From CAYXVJ01 sp050309435 (GTDB lineage: Bacteria > Bacillota > Clostridia > Saccharofermentanales > Fastidiosipilaceae): a stretch of 64,000 nucleotides of DNA. The notes beneath the pieces are model-generated. The model was not told the DNA's origin, made no database searches, and saw nothing but the letters and a program-made list of their open reading frames with translations. This document shows positions 50,954-59,670 of the stretch, piece after piece; the first letter of the stretch is position 1; every line of letters starts with the position of its first letter. Both the position numbers and the translations under genes were made by a program. Location: NCBI GenBank assembly GCA_050309435.1, contig JBNRMJ010000011.1, positions 186,001 to 250,000 of the forward strand. Reading direction: 5' to 3'.

Positions 50954-52048
50954 TCAATTCAGACGAAGTCCGCTTTCCGCATCAAATATATGGATTGCTT
51001 CCGGGTCGATGGCGAAACGCTGTCGTTCCCCCGACTCAAAATGATAATGTCCGGGCATGGTCATGACAAGCTCGCTATCGTCATCAAGCTTAACGAAAAG
51101 CGACTGCTCCTTACCAAGATTCTCGATGACATCGATGTAGCTGCTAAACGTATGCATATTCAAGAGATTATCATGAGCACTTAAGAAGCGCTCGGAGCGA
51201 ACGCCGATAATGACTTTCTTACCTTCGAAAGCACGAGTTTTCGCCAGATCTCCGGTTGTTATACCTACTTGAACGAGTTTGTTATCCGAGATAAAGATCC
51301 CGTTCGTTATTTCACCCCGGATAATATTCATCGTGGGTGAGCCGATAAAGCGCGCCACAAACAGATTAGCCGGTTTATTGTAGAAATCCGAAGGAGGTCC
51401 GACCTGCTGAATCTGACCGTCATTTAACAAGACGATTTTCGTCGCCATGGTCATCGCTTCCGTCTGGTCATGAGTCACGTAAATCGAAGTGGTATCCAGT
51501 TGTTTATGCAAACGAACCAGTTCGACCCGCATGTGCTCGCGAAGTTTGGCATCCAGATTTGATAAAGGCTCATCCATCAAAAAGACCTTCGGACGTCTGA
51601 CCATCGCCCTGCCCAGAGCGACTCGCTGGCGCTGACCGCCGGATATGTCAGAAGGTCTGGAATACAAGTAATCTTCCAATTGAAGAGTCTTCGCTGCTTC
51701 TAGAACCCGTTCGTGAATCAGTGCTTTTCTTTCTTTTCTCATCTTCAGAGAAAAAGCGATGTTGTCATATACGGTCATATGCGGATAAAGCGCATATGAT
51801 TGAAAGACCATGGCGATATCCCTGTCTTTCGGAGCGACTTTATTGACGACCCGATCGTCGAAACGAAGCTCTCCTTCCGTTATGGAGTTTAGTCCCGCTA
51901 TCATGCGAAGCAGGGTTGACTTGCCGCAACCGGAAGGCCCCAGAATAACGCAGAAATCTTTGTCTTCGATTTCCAGGTCGATGTTGCGGATCGTAAATGC
52001 TTCACGGCCTTCGTATTTTTTACCAACGTTATGTAGTGATACTTTCAT
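50954..52048 (-). CDS. Sugar ABC transporter ATPase (MsmK/UgpC/MalK type)
   Basis: A 364-residue ATPase with a C-terminal regulatory (TOBE/OB) domain, typical of carbohydrate importers. Walker A GPSGCGKST (about 36-44), Q-loop FQSYALYPHMTV, signature ISGGQRQR, Walker B VFLMDEPLSNLDAKLR and switch region VTHDQTEAMTMA are present, and residues from about 240 form the OB domain. It is the last gene of the second sugar operon. MsmK-type ATPases often serve several importers, so it might also power the ATPase-less system at 1514-4710. Confidence 0.95.
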   Translation of the reverse strand: MKVSLHNVGKKYEGREAFTIRNIDLEIEDKDFCVILGPSGCGKSTLLRMIAGLNSITEGELRFDDRVVNKVAPKDRDIAMVFQSYALYPHMTVYDNIAFSLKMRKERKALIHERVLEAAKTLQLEDYLYSRPSDISGGQRQRVALGRAMVRRPKVFLMDEPLSNLDAKLREHMRVELVRLHKQLDTTSIYVTHDQTEAMTMATKIVLLNDGQIQQVGPPSDFYNKPANLFVARFIGSPTMNIIRGEITNGIFISDNKLVQVGITTGDLAKTRAFEGKKVIIGVRSERFLSAHDNLLNMHTFSSYIDVIENLGKEQSLFVKLDDDSELVMTMPGHYHFESGERQRFAIDPEAIHIFDAESGLRLN

Positions 52049-52059
52049 ATATAACTCCT

Positions 52060-52962
52060 TTACCCTTTCACCGAACCGGCAGCCAGGCCCGAAACCAGTT
52101 GATTTTGAAGCAACATAAAGAGAATAACGATCGGGATAGCCGTAATTAAGCTTCCCGCGGCAAAAGCAGGCTGATTCATGTTACGGGCATCATTTACCAG
52201 ACTGAAGAGACCCGTTGCCATCGTATAGTCTCTCGGCGTGGTCAATAAAACTTTTGGAAGCATGTAATCGGTGAACGGACCGATAAAAGACCACAAGGCA
52301 ACAATGGCGAGCATAGGTCTGACAATCGGTAAAATAATCATGCGATAGACACTGAGGTTCGAACAGCCGTCGATTCTGGCGGCCTCGTCGAGTTCCGCGG
52401 AGATCGAGTCGATGTAACCCTTCATAATAAAAGTGTTTGTCGCGATCCCTCCGCCGGCGTAAATCGCCACCAGCATCATTTGTCGGGAAAATGCCGGAAC
52501 GATGCTGCTGATGATCGAATGCAGCGTGAAGTAAGCCGTTATTCCCGCGAAGGTCGGGATGACCTGGATCAGCATGATCGTCAGAAGCGATGCTTTTCGC
52601 CCGGTAAAACGAAATCTCGAGTATGCATAACCCGTAAAGGAAACAATCACGATTGTTACCAGGGTTGATGCCAGCGAGATAAATATCGTATTTCTGAGCC
52701 AGAGGAAGAAATGCGTCTCGTTAAATAAAAAGTCGAAATGCCTCAGCGAGAAGGTATAGGTATCGCCCAGACGGATATACTGTTGCTGGTCGCCGTTAAA
52801 CGAACTGATGACAATCTGCGCGATCGGCCAGATGACATTAATGGCATAGAGACTTAAGAAGATATAAGTCAGAGCCAAACCAACTTTCCCCATCGTCGTC
52901 AACGGTTGCTTGTCGGAGAGATAAAGATCTTGTTTTCCGCTTTTCTTATCACGTCTCTTCAT
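52060..52962 (-). CDS. Sugar ABC transporter permease (MalG type)
   Basis: A 300-residue permease with six predicted membrane helices. The docking loop is AELDEAARIDGCSNLSVYRMIILPIVRP, and the C terminus GLAAGSVKG is typical of MalG. A basic N-terminal extension (MKRRDKKSGKQDLYLSDKQ) precedes the first helix. It starts one base after the stop of the MalF-like gene (52964) and ends 11 bases before the ATPase gene. Confidence 0.94.
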   Translation of the reverse strand: MKRRDKKSGKQDLYLSDKQPLTTMGKVGLALTYIFLSLYAINVIWPIAQIVISSFNGDQQQYIRLGDTYTFSLRHFDFLFNETHFFLWLRNTIFISLASTLVTIVIVSFTGYAYSRFRFTGRKASLLTIMLIQVIPTFAGITAYFTLHSIISSIVPAFSRQMMLVAIYAGGGIATNTFIMKGYIDSISAELDEAARIDGCSNLSVYRMIILPIVRPMLAIVALWSFIGPFTDYMLPKVLLTTPRDYTMATGLFSLVNDARNMNQPAFAAGSLITAIPIVILFMLLQNQLVSGLAAGSVKG

Positions 52963-52963
52963 G

Positions 52964-55021
52964 CTACATCTCCTTAAAAGCCGCTGTCTGACGATAACCC
53001 ATAAAAGCCACGACGATTAAAGCGATCGAGATAATGATCGAAATCGCGGCACCAAGTGCCTGATACTGATTGGTTACCGTCAGTTTAAAGATGTAAGAAA
53101 TCAAAAGGTCGCTCGAGCCGGCCAGATTCCCGTATTTACTCGGTTGGAAGGGGCCGCCTCCGTTGAAAATATCGATAATCGTGAAGTTGTTGAAATTGAA
53201 AGTATACTGTCCCACAAGCAAAGGAGCCGTCTGGAAGAGGATCATCGGTAAGGTAATTCTCCGTAAACGCTGCCAGGCCGTGGCACCGTCGATTTCTGCC
53301 GCTTCGAATAAATCCCCGGGGATGGCCTGCAAGGTACCTGTGGTTAATAGGAAAATGTATGCACTCCCGCACCAGCCCTGAATCAGGATTAACGCAATAC
53401 GAGTCAAAGTCGGACTGTGTTTGACGTTTATCCTTTGCCCCGAGCCAAAAATATTGCTGATGATATCCGTCAGCATGCCGTCGGGAGCCAGCATCAAAGA
53501 GAAGAAAATGATGGTAATAAAAGCCGGAACCGCCCAGGGCAGGATAAAAACTGTTCGGTAGAAACGTCTTCCTTTCAGTCTCGGATTATTCGTCAGAAAA
53601 GCAAGAGTCATACCGATGACGATCTGCAGACTGGATGCCGACAGCGTCCAGACGATCGTCCAGGTCAGAATGCGCCAGAAAACAGATCCTGCCAGGCCTT
53701 CTCCGAGTGCTATGATGCGATAGTTCGACAAACCGATCCAGGTAAACTTACTCTGATGATCAGGATCCATATTGGTGAAACTAAGCAGAATCGTGGTGAT
53801 AATCGGTACACCGATGATCAGGGCCACAAGCACATAGGTGGGTATGGTAACCAGAAATGGAAAACCTTCCCGTTCGATCGTGGCGGTAGTTTCGGTCCAG
53901 GCCTGAGGCCGGATGCCCAGAAGCATTTCTTTTTCTGTTTTTCGCGCGTCACGAAACGAAAGGATAATAATCACAAGTGCAAAGAGACAAAGCAATAAAG
54001 CCAGTACTCCTTCGATCATAAAGATCAGGGACCGCTCCACTCTCAGTCCGCCTTGGGCCAGTGATATCAGTCCGGCGATGCCCTCGCCTTGATAGTTTCC
54101 ATAGCCCAGAGCATACGGGACGGCAACAAGATAGATAAACAAGGTGCCCAGGAAAAACAACAATGCCTTGATATACTGCCCCAGAAGCAGTTGACCCAAG
54201 CCGGGAATAACGATCGAGAAAAAAGATTTCCAGACATAACGCTGTCTGCTTTCTTCCGGTACGGTCCGGCGAACAGATGACAGTTCGGCGTCGATGACTT
54301 TTTCTCTGTCTTTCATGCCGACGGTCATTTCATGACGAATGCTGTTTCGTAAATCCTGTTTCGCAAGTTTAGGCGTACTGTAGACAAGACTTCTCCTGGC
54401 AGCCTGATAACGCTTTTCGCCTTCTTTCTTCGAGCCCGCGACCGCTTGTCGGGAAATCATACCGGCTTGATACTTCATCCGGGATGACTTTTGATTCTGT
54501 GCGATTTCGCTGCGAAGAGTTTTTAGCGTTTTATTTACTTCGGTCTTTTTCTCTTTGTCATCGGCCGGATCAACAGCCGCAACCATCGCTTTCGCTTCGT
54601 CGTCGCGGCGCTTCAGATCCCGATAATGACGCAGAAGTTCTGCTTGTCTTGAAATACGAACCAGAGACTGACGATACTCATATTCTGCGTCATAATGAAG
54701 ATCGATATATGCTTCATAGAACTTCACTTTCTTTTCCGCAATATAAATATCGCTTGCCAGACCTTTCTCCTTTGAATCACGGCCTTTCAAGCCGTGCCGG
54801 TAAGCTCTTGCCTCGCGCCGAAGCTCGCTGCGAAATTTACTTTCGTCCCTGCGAAACGCATCGAGGCGAACATTATAAGGGTGTTGATCTCTCTTCTTCT
54901 TTAGTTCGCTTAGTCGTTTCAGATCTCCGTTTTCGCGAGCTTCGATCAGATCGGCGATATACAAATCCTTACGCGGATATGTCTTGGCCAGATCATCAAT
55001 CAATACTTTTTGATATGCCAT
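52964..55021 (-). CDS. Sugar ABC permease (MalF type) with large N-terminal coiled-coil region
   Basis: A 685-residue MalF-like permease. The transport part (about 390-685) is ordinary: LQIVIGMTLAFLTNN, FILPWAVPAFITIIFFSLM, docking loop EAAEIDGATAWQRLRRITLPMI. Before it come extra helices beginning IPGLGQLLLGQYIKALLFFLG (272-292). Most unusual, residues 1 to about 262 are soluble, extremely charged and helical (SELKKKRDQHPYNV, ESKFRSELRREARAYRHGL), likely a coiled coil in the cytoplasm. Ordinary MalF proteins lack this. The whole frame is continuous, and the N terminus starts with a ribosome site (TAGGATTATA, weak). Confidence 0.87.
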   Translation of the reverse strand: MAYQKVLIDDLAKTYPRKDLYIADLIEARENGDLKRLSELKKKRDQHPYNVRLDAFRRDESKFRSELRREARAYRHGLKGRDSKEKGLASDIYIAEKKVKFYEAYIDLHYDAEYEYRQSLVRISRQAELLRHYRDLKRRDDEAKAMVAAVDPADDKEKKTEVNKTLKTLRSEIAQNQKSSRMKYQAGMISRQAVAGSKKEGEKRYQAARRSLVYSTPKLAKQDLRNSIRHEMTVGMKDREKVIDAELSSVRRTVPEESRQRYVWKSFFSIVIPGLGQLLLGQYIKALLFFLGTLFIYLVAVPYALGYGNYQGEGIAGLISLAQGGLRVERSLIFMIEGVLALLLCLFALVIIILSFRDARKTEKEMLLGIRPQAWTETTATIEREGFPFLVTIPTYVLVALIIGVPIITTILLSFTNMDPDHQSKFTWIGLSNYRIIALGEGLAGSVFWRILTWTIVWTLSASSLQIVIGMTLAFLTNNPRLKGRRFYRTVFILPWAVPAFITIIFFSLMLAPDGMLTDIISNIFGSGQRINVKHSPTLTRIALILIQGWCGSAYIFLLTTGTLQAIPGDLFEAAEIDGATAWQRLRRITLPMILFQTAPLLVGQYTFNFNNFTIIDIFNGGGPFQPSKYGNLAGSSDLLISYIFKLTVTNQYQALGAAISIIISIALIVVAFMGYRQTAAFKEM

Positions 55022-55043
55022 ATAATCCTACCTTTAGCAAATG

Positions 55044-55454
55044 TCATTCCAGCAGCTTTCGATTCCGGATCTGCAATAGCAGCAAAAGCACTGCAATCGG
55101 ATAATAAAAAAGCGAATCAAAATCAAAACGGATCAGATACATAATCCAGTTTGCCGCCAGGAGTAAGGTCCATAAACTGACTCCGAGTCGGGTCATACCT
55201 AATTTTCTGTCCGCAATAAAAACATATAGACCGTAAATCGATGGTATAAGCACGGCTCTGCCGTACGAGAAAACAATAAGCAACCTGTAATCGGCTTCGT
55301 TTAGCCCCGCTCCGGCTCCGGCCTGCCATTGCTGCCATAACTGCTTATCCTTTGCCATGAAAAGCGCTTCCAATGATAGTAAAGTCAAGAGCAAACCCAG
55401 CGTCATCAATATACGTCTTAATTTCTTCTGATCCAGGCTATGTGTTTGTTGCAT
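55044..55454 (-). CDS. Small membrane protein in a sugar-import operon
   Basis: A 136-residue protein with four predicted membrane helices (ILMTLGLLLTLLSLEALF; a central pair; a final leucine-rich helix) and no recognised family. AAGGAG precedes the chosen ATG; a longer frame starting 48 bases upstream lacks a site. It sits between the binding-protein and MalF genes. A small membrane gene in that position recurs in some Firmicute maltodextrin operons; its role is not known. Confidence 0.72.
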   Translation of the reverse strand: MQQTHSLDQKKLRRILMTLGLLLTLLSLEALFMAKDKQLWQQWQAGAGAGLNEADYRLLIVFSYGRAVLIPSIYGLYVFIADRKLGMTRLGVSLWTLLLAANWIMYLIRFDFDSLFYYPIAVLLLLLQIRNRKLLE

Positions 55455-55573
55455 CTTTTCTCCTTGTGGAAAGGCCCAATGTGAGGATGGCGTATCCGTC
55501 ACAGAGGGCCTCTTGGTCAGTCAAAAGGATATGAGCTCCGCCGGCATCTCATCGGTGAAGATCGCTTTTCGGA

Positions 55574-56914
55574 TCAGCTGTTAAGCATCGCTTCGAATGC
55601 GGCTTTTAATTCCCCGTAAGCAGCTTCGGCGCTGGCAGGTTCAACCGTATTCCAGGAGAGGACTGCATTTTTCCAGGTATCCCAGACTTTTCCCCATTCC
55701 TGGAAGAGCGGACGAGCCGGTGCATCGGCATAAGACTTAATAACAGCATCGATGACCGCTTTATCCGTATCAGAGAGATCGGATGCGGCATAGTCCTCAG
55801 CCGGCACATTCTCCAGGATCTTGCCCGTTGTCTTAAACAGATCGACGGCATATTCCGGATTCACGATTTCGGCTATCAGCGCTTCGGCCAATGCGATCTT
55901 GTCTTCGTCGCCTTCAATACGCGAGTTAAGTGCCAGGCCCCAGCCGCCCTTCCAGTGACTCAGAGCATGACCGTTGATCGTCAGTTGATCGATCGGCAGA
56001 ATTTCGAGATTTCCGTCGCCTGCCTGAGTGGAGATTGCTCCGGTGTCCCAGGGACCGCCGAGTCTCAACACGGACGATCCGGAACCGGTCGTGAACGCAC
56101 CGTCGACATAGCCCCAGCCCGCATCATTATCAAACAAAGCGGTGTTGGCGTTAAAGTTCTGTTGCCAGTAAGTAAAGATACCTTCGATGGTTTCCTTTTT
56201 ATCAGCAGGTAAATCAGCCCAATCCATTGTCATATCGGAGAAAAGCGTACCGTCGTCATTCATACCGAGCAGCTCGATTTCTGTCGAGTTGGTTGCGGCT
56301 ACGCCGTACCAGGCATCGAAAAGGGGCAAAAGGACTTCGTTGTTTTCATAGTCCAGGAGTTCGACCGGTTTCGATAAATCAATATTCGCTGCTTCGGCAT
56401 TCGCCGTATTGGCGAAAAGAATCAAGGTTTCGATGTTATAAGGAAAGGCAAAATACTCCCCGTCGATCATGAAGTTTCCACCTAAACCGGCATCAAAATC
56501 ATCCCAGCCGCCGAGTTTTTCCGCCAGTGCCTTGGAATCCACAGGCATCAGAATATCATTACTGTGCAGTCCGTATAGACGATCTGCCGGTATCGCGAAG
56601 AGATCGGCCACATCCTCGTTTAGAGCATCGGTATTGTCGATGGTGTCGAGGTGATCGAATGCGCCTACTTCAATCAGATTAATTGTAGAATCCGGGTTAT
56701 TCTCGAGGACACGATCCACGGCATCCTGATAATAATCCATCCAGCCTTCCTCGGCCTGAACCGATATCTCTGCTGTAATGGGATCGGCCGACGGTTGCGA
56801 ACCGCTCGTTTCGCCCGGTGCTGCTGTTGTTGTTGTGCCGCTCGTGCCTCCTTGGCATGCTGCTAAAAACAGTGCCATGGAAAAAGCTGTCGCGACAGCT
56901 ACTATTCTTTTCAT
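55574..56914 (-). CDS. Maltose-type sugar-binding lipoprotein
   Basis: A 446-residue family 1 solute-binding lipoprotein (lipobox LAAC, Cys20) followed by a Thr/Ser/Gly/Pro linker. The binding domain contains GEYFAFPYNIETLILFANTANAEAANI, AFTTGSGSSVLRLGGPWDTGAI and WKGGWGLALNSRIEGDEDKIALAEALI, matching maltose/maltodextrin-type proteins. TAGGAGGTAAAAG precedes the ATG. It is the first gene of the operon binding protein - small membrane protein - MalF - MalG - ATPase. The 250 bases upstream (56915-57164) hold its promoter region and a neighbouring terminator but no gene. Confidence 0.92.
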   Translation of the reverse strand: MKRIVAVATAFSMALFLAACQGGTSGTTTTAAPGETSGSQPSADPITAEISVQAEEGWMDYYQDAVDRVLENNPDSTINLIEVGAFDHLDTIDNTDALNEDVADLFAIPADRLYGLHSNDILMPVDSKALAEKLGGWDDFDAGLGGNFMIDGEYFAFPYNIETLILFANTANAEAANIDLSKPVELLDYENNEVLLPLFDAWYGVAATNSTEIELLGMNDDGTLFSDMTMDWADLPADKKETIEGIFTYWQQNFNANTALFDNDAGWGYVDGAFTTGSGSSVLRLGGPWDTGAISTQAGDGNLEILPIDQLTINGHALSHWKGGWGLALNSRIEGDEDKIALAEALIAEIVNPEYAVDLFKTTGKILENVPAEDYAASDLSDTDKAVIDAVIKSYADAPARPLFQEWGKVWDTWKNAVLSWNTVEPASAEAAYGELKAAFEAMLNS

Positions 56915-57116
56915 CTTTTACCTCCTATTAAGCTGATAAGACTCGAGAGCCCGTTATTATTGAGCAATAACCATGAATCTAACGCCTACGTCTCAATCAT
57001 AAACATATATATTTAGCAAAGATATGTTAAATGATACGATAGTTGGAACGATCATATGTTACGAACTATCTGCGTTTCCAAAAACTAAACGATCTCTTTA
57101 CCCTTTGAGAAAGGAC

Positions 57117-57149
57117 AAAAAAAGCACCGCTGTGAAACGCGGTGCTTTT
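57117..57149 (-). terminator. Terminator of the fab-acc operon
   Basis: AAAAGCACCGC (57120-57130) pairs with GCGGTGCTTTT (57139-57149) around an eight-base loop, and seven T residues follow on the minus strand. It lies 15 bases past the stop of the kinase gene, the last gene of the operon. Confidence 0.9.
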
Positions 57150-57164
57150 CATCAAACACGTAAA

Positions 57165-57890
57165 CTAAAAATCAACTTTCACAATCTTTTCACAGAACAA
57201 ATCAGGTCTTGTCGAGTAGATATAATTTTCTTCCAGCGGGATCCATTTCGTCTGAAACATCATGGCAGACGCCTCCCCGTTACGACGCTTAATTCTGCGG
57301 ATCTGATCTCCTGCCTCCACATCCACAAAAAAAGACAGATCCGGGCGATAGAAAGAACGTAGTAAAGGATGTAACGTATATGCTCCTTCGACAATCGCCA
57401 TATCCGTAAAAGCGACGTCTCGTGCAGGACTCATGGTCCAGATATGAGGAATCAAGGCGTGGTAGCTAAACGCTTTTCTCTTGGTCAAAGGGTATAAGAC
57501 GTCAGAGAAGAAACGTTCGCGATCGACATTTCCGCCGGCTTCGGCCAGACGTTCTTTTGTCTTCCTCTCCGGTGTCAGATAAAAATCATCCATATGAAAG
57601 ACCGACAGATCCAGAAGCTCGCCGAGGACTTTCGCCAGGCTGCTCTTCCCCGCTGCCGCTCTTCCGTCCAGTGCTATCAGGAGCGGGAGAGCCGGCGCCG
57701 AGGCAGGTTCTTTTAACCAGTAACGCAGTTTACGGCGAATTTGCTTCAGGACTTCAAAAACCGCCGAATTTACAGGCTCTCTGTCGGCTTGCTCCAAAGC
57801 GCAATCAAACTTATTCAATAAGGACCGTAAGTCAAGAGGCGAAGCCGTTTGTCTTGACTTCGCCGCATTTTCGAGTTCATCGGTATACAT
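57165..57890 (-). CDS. Uridine kinase-like P-loop kinase
   Basis: A 241-residue P-loop kinase of the uridine kinase/phosphoribulokinase group: Walker A ALDGRAAAGKSSLAKVL (73-89), the acceptor motif SVFHMDDFYLTPERKTKERLAEAGGNVDRERF, IVEGAYTLHP and a lid with RIKRRNGE. The N-terminal 65 residues are helical. The ATG at 57890 lies just past the accDA stop, with GGAGAG upstream; a start inside accDA at 57935 is an alternative. Its place at the end of a fatty-acid operon is unexplained; the substrate could be a nucleoside or pantothenate-like compound. Confidence 0.83.
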   Translation of the reverse strand: MYTDELENAAKSRQTASPLDLRSLLNKFDCALEQADREPVNSAVFEVLKQIRRKLRYWLKEPASAPALPLLIALDGRAAAGKSSLAKVLGELLDLSVFHMDDFYLTPERKTKERLAEAGGNVDRERFFSDVLYPLTKRKAFSYHALIPHIWTMSPARDVAFTDMAIVEGAYTLHPLLRSFYRPDLSFFVDVEAGDQIRRIKRRNGEASAMMFQTKWIPLEENYIYSTRPDLFCEKIVKVDF

Positions 57891-57894
57891 ATGG

Positions 57895-59661
57895 CTACTC
57901 TCCGGTATAGAATCCGATAGTACGGAAGCGATCATGTCGTTCCTGTAGCATACGTTCGGTACTTTTATTTTGCAAGTCTTTTAGCGATCTCAGGAAATAA
58001 TCCTTGATTCCCGCTGCCGTTTGTTCACTGCTTTCATGTGCGCCTTCTCCTGCTTCTGCGATGATCTCGTCACAAATACCTAGTTCTCGAAGATCGAATG
58101 CGGTGATGCGGCTTACATCTGCCGCTTCGCTTTCACGCGCGGGATCCTTCCACAATAAAGAGGCAAAACCCCGAGGCGATATCACGGAATAGATCGCATT
58201 GGACAGCATGGCCAGGCGATCCGATACCGCGATCGCCAGTGCGCCGCCGCTGCCGCCTTCGCCGATCACGCAACTGATAATCGGAACACTCAGAGCACTC
58301 GTTTCCATAAGATTTCGGGCGATCGCTTCGCCTTGACAACGCTCTTCGTCTTCGACGCCGCAGTAAGCACCCGGAGTATCTACCAGAGTTAAAATCGGAC
58401 GACCGAACTTCTCGGCTTGTTTCATCAGTCGCAGAGCTTTTCGGTAACCTTCAGGATGCGGCATACCGAAGTTACTATCACTGTTCTCGGCCAGATCTCT
58501 TCCCTTCCTGGTCGCGATCACGGTTACGGGAATACCGTCGATCAGAGCCAGGCCGCCCCATATAGCTGAATCGTCTCCGTAATAACGGTCGCCGTGAAGC
58601 TCGCTGTACTCGTCAAAAATTAAAGGCAGATAGTCCAAAATCGTCGGTCTGCCTTTTTGTCTGATGAGCTCGAGACAGGCGGATCCGGATCGTCTGACCG
58701 GCTCCGGACCTATATATGATGGAATATCTCTCGCTTGTTTCGCGCTCGGCGCATGATAGCGCAGAAGAGCTGCAATGTAAGCGCGAGCATCGCTTCTGGC
58801 TACGATTTTATCCAGAAATCCGTGCTCCAGCAAAAACTCGGCACGCTGAAAATTGTCGGGAAGGGTCTCGGCGATCGTTCCTTCGATAACACGCCTTCCC
58901 GCAAAACCGATGATCGTACCGGGTTCGGAGATAATCAAGTCTCCCAGACTGGCGAAACTTGCGGTAACACCGCCGGTCGTAGGATCGGTCATGAAGGATA
59001 TGTAGAGGAGGCCGGCATCGCCGTGCCGCTTGACGGCTGCAGATGTTTTGGCCATTTGCATGAGGGAAACGATCCCCTCCTGCATACGGGCTCCGCCGGA
59101 AGCGGTAAATAAAAGCACCGGAAGTTTTTTGGCCAATGCGCCTTCAAAGAGGCGTGTGATTTTCTCACCGACCACACTTCCCATGGATCCCATCATAAAG
59201 CGGCTGTCCATGGCCGCAACCGCACAAGGCATCCCCTCTATCTCGGCATATCCGGATATAACGGCATCGTTTAGACCCGTTTTCTCTCTCAGCTTTTCCA
59301 GTTTTTCGAGATAACCATCGTATTCCAGTGGATTCAGACTTTTTAGATTTTCATCCGTTTCCCGGAAACTGCCGGGATCAACGATTAAACGCAATCGCTC
59401 GCGTGCCGGAATGCGGAAATGATGACCGCAATGCTGACAGACGCTATGCAGACGTTCGAAGTCCTCGCGATACATGATCGCCTTGCACTCGGGGCAACGT
59501 ACCCAAAGATCATCCGGTATCGGTTGTTTATAGGTAAAAGGCCGTTCCTCGCTCGCTGCGTTTTTTTGACTTTTTCGTCTGCGCCCCAAGGCCAGGGCAT
59601 CGGCCATTTGAGTTTCGCCTTCTACTTTTTTCCTTAGCTTATCGAATATTCTATCAGTCAT
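57895..59661 (-). CDS. accDA: Fused acetyl-CoA carboxylase carboxyltransferase (AccD-AccA)
   Basis: A 588-residue fusion of the two carboxyltransferase subunits that move CO2 from carboxybiotin to acetyl-CoA to make malonyl-CoA. The N-terminal half is AccD: zinc ribbon VRCPECKAIMY...VCQHCGHHFRIP (53-83 region), GARMQEGIVSLMQMAKT, PTTGGVTASFASLGD. The C-terminal half (about 310-588) is AccA: DYLPLIFDEYSELHGDRYYGDD, FGMPHPEGYRKALRLMKQAEKF, DTPGAYCGVEDEERCQGEAIARNL, GEGGSGGALAI. Separate subunits are usual in E. coli and Bacillus; fusions occur in some other lineages, including Clostridia. GAGAGGCG precedes the ATG, nine bases after accC. Confidence 0.95.
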   Translation of the reverse strand: MTDRIFDKLRKKVEGETQMADALALGRRRKSQKNAASEERPFTYKQPIPDDLWVRCPECKAIMYREDFERLHSVCQHCGHHFRIPARERLRLIVDPGSFRETDENLKSLNPLEYDGYLEKLEKLREKTGLNDAVISGYAEIEGMPCAVAAMDSRFMMGSMGSVVGEKITRLFEGALAKKLPVLLFTASGGARMQEGIVSLMQMAKTSAAVKRHGDAGLLYISFMTDPTTGGVTASFASLGDLIISEPGTIIGFAGRRVIEGTIAETLPDNFQRAEFLLEHGFLDKIVARSDARAYIAALLRYHAPSAKQARDIPSYIGPEPVRRSGSACLELIRQKGRPTILDYLPLIFDEYSELHGDRYYGDDSAIWGGLALIDGIPVTVIATRKGRDLAENSDSNFGMPHPEGYRKALRLMKQAEKFGRPILTLVDTPGAYCGVEDEERCQGEAIARNLMETSALSVPIISCVIGEGGSGGALAIAVSDRLAMLSNAIYSVISPRGFASLLWKDPARESEAADVSRITAFDLRELGICDEIIAEAGEGAHESSEQTAAGIKDYFLRSLKDLQNKSTERMLQERHDRFRTIGFYTGE

Positions 59662-59670
59662 AATCGCCTC

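Noticed and set aside
53417..53998. Plus-strand open frame opposite the MalF-like gene
   Set aside because: The composition and frame are shadows of the real minus-strand gene; no start signal is visible.
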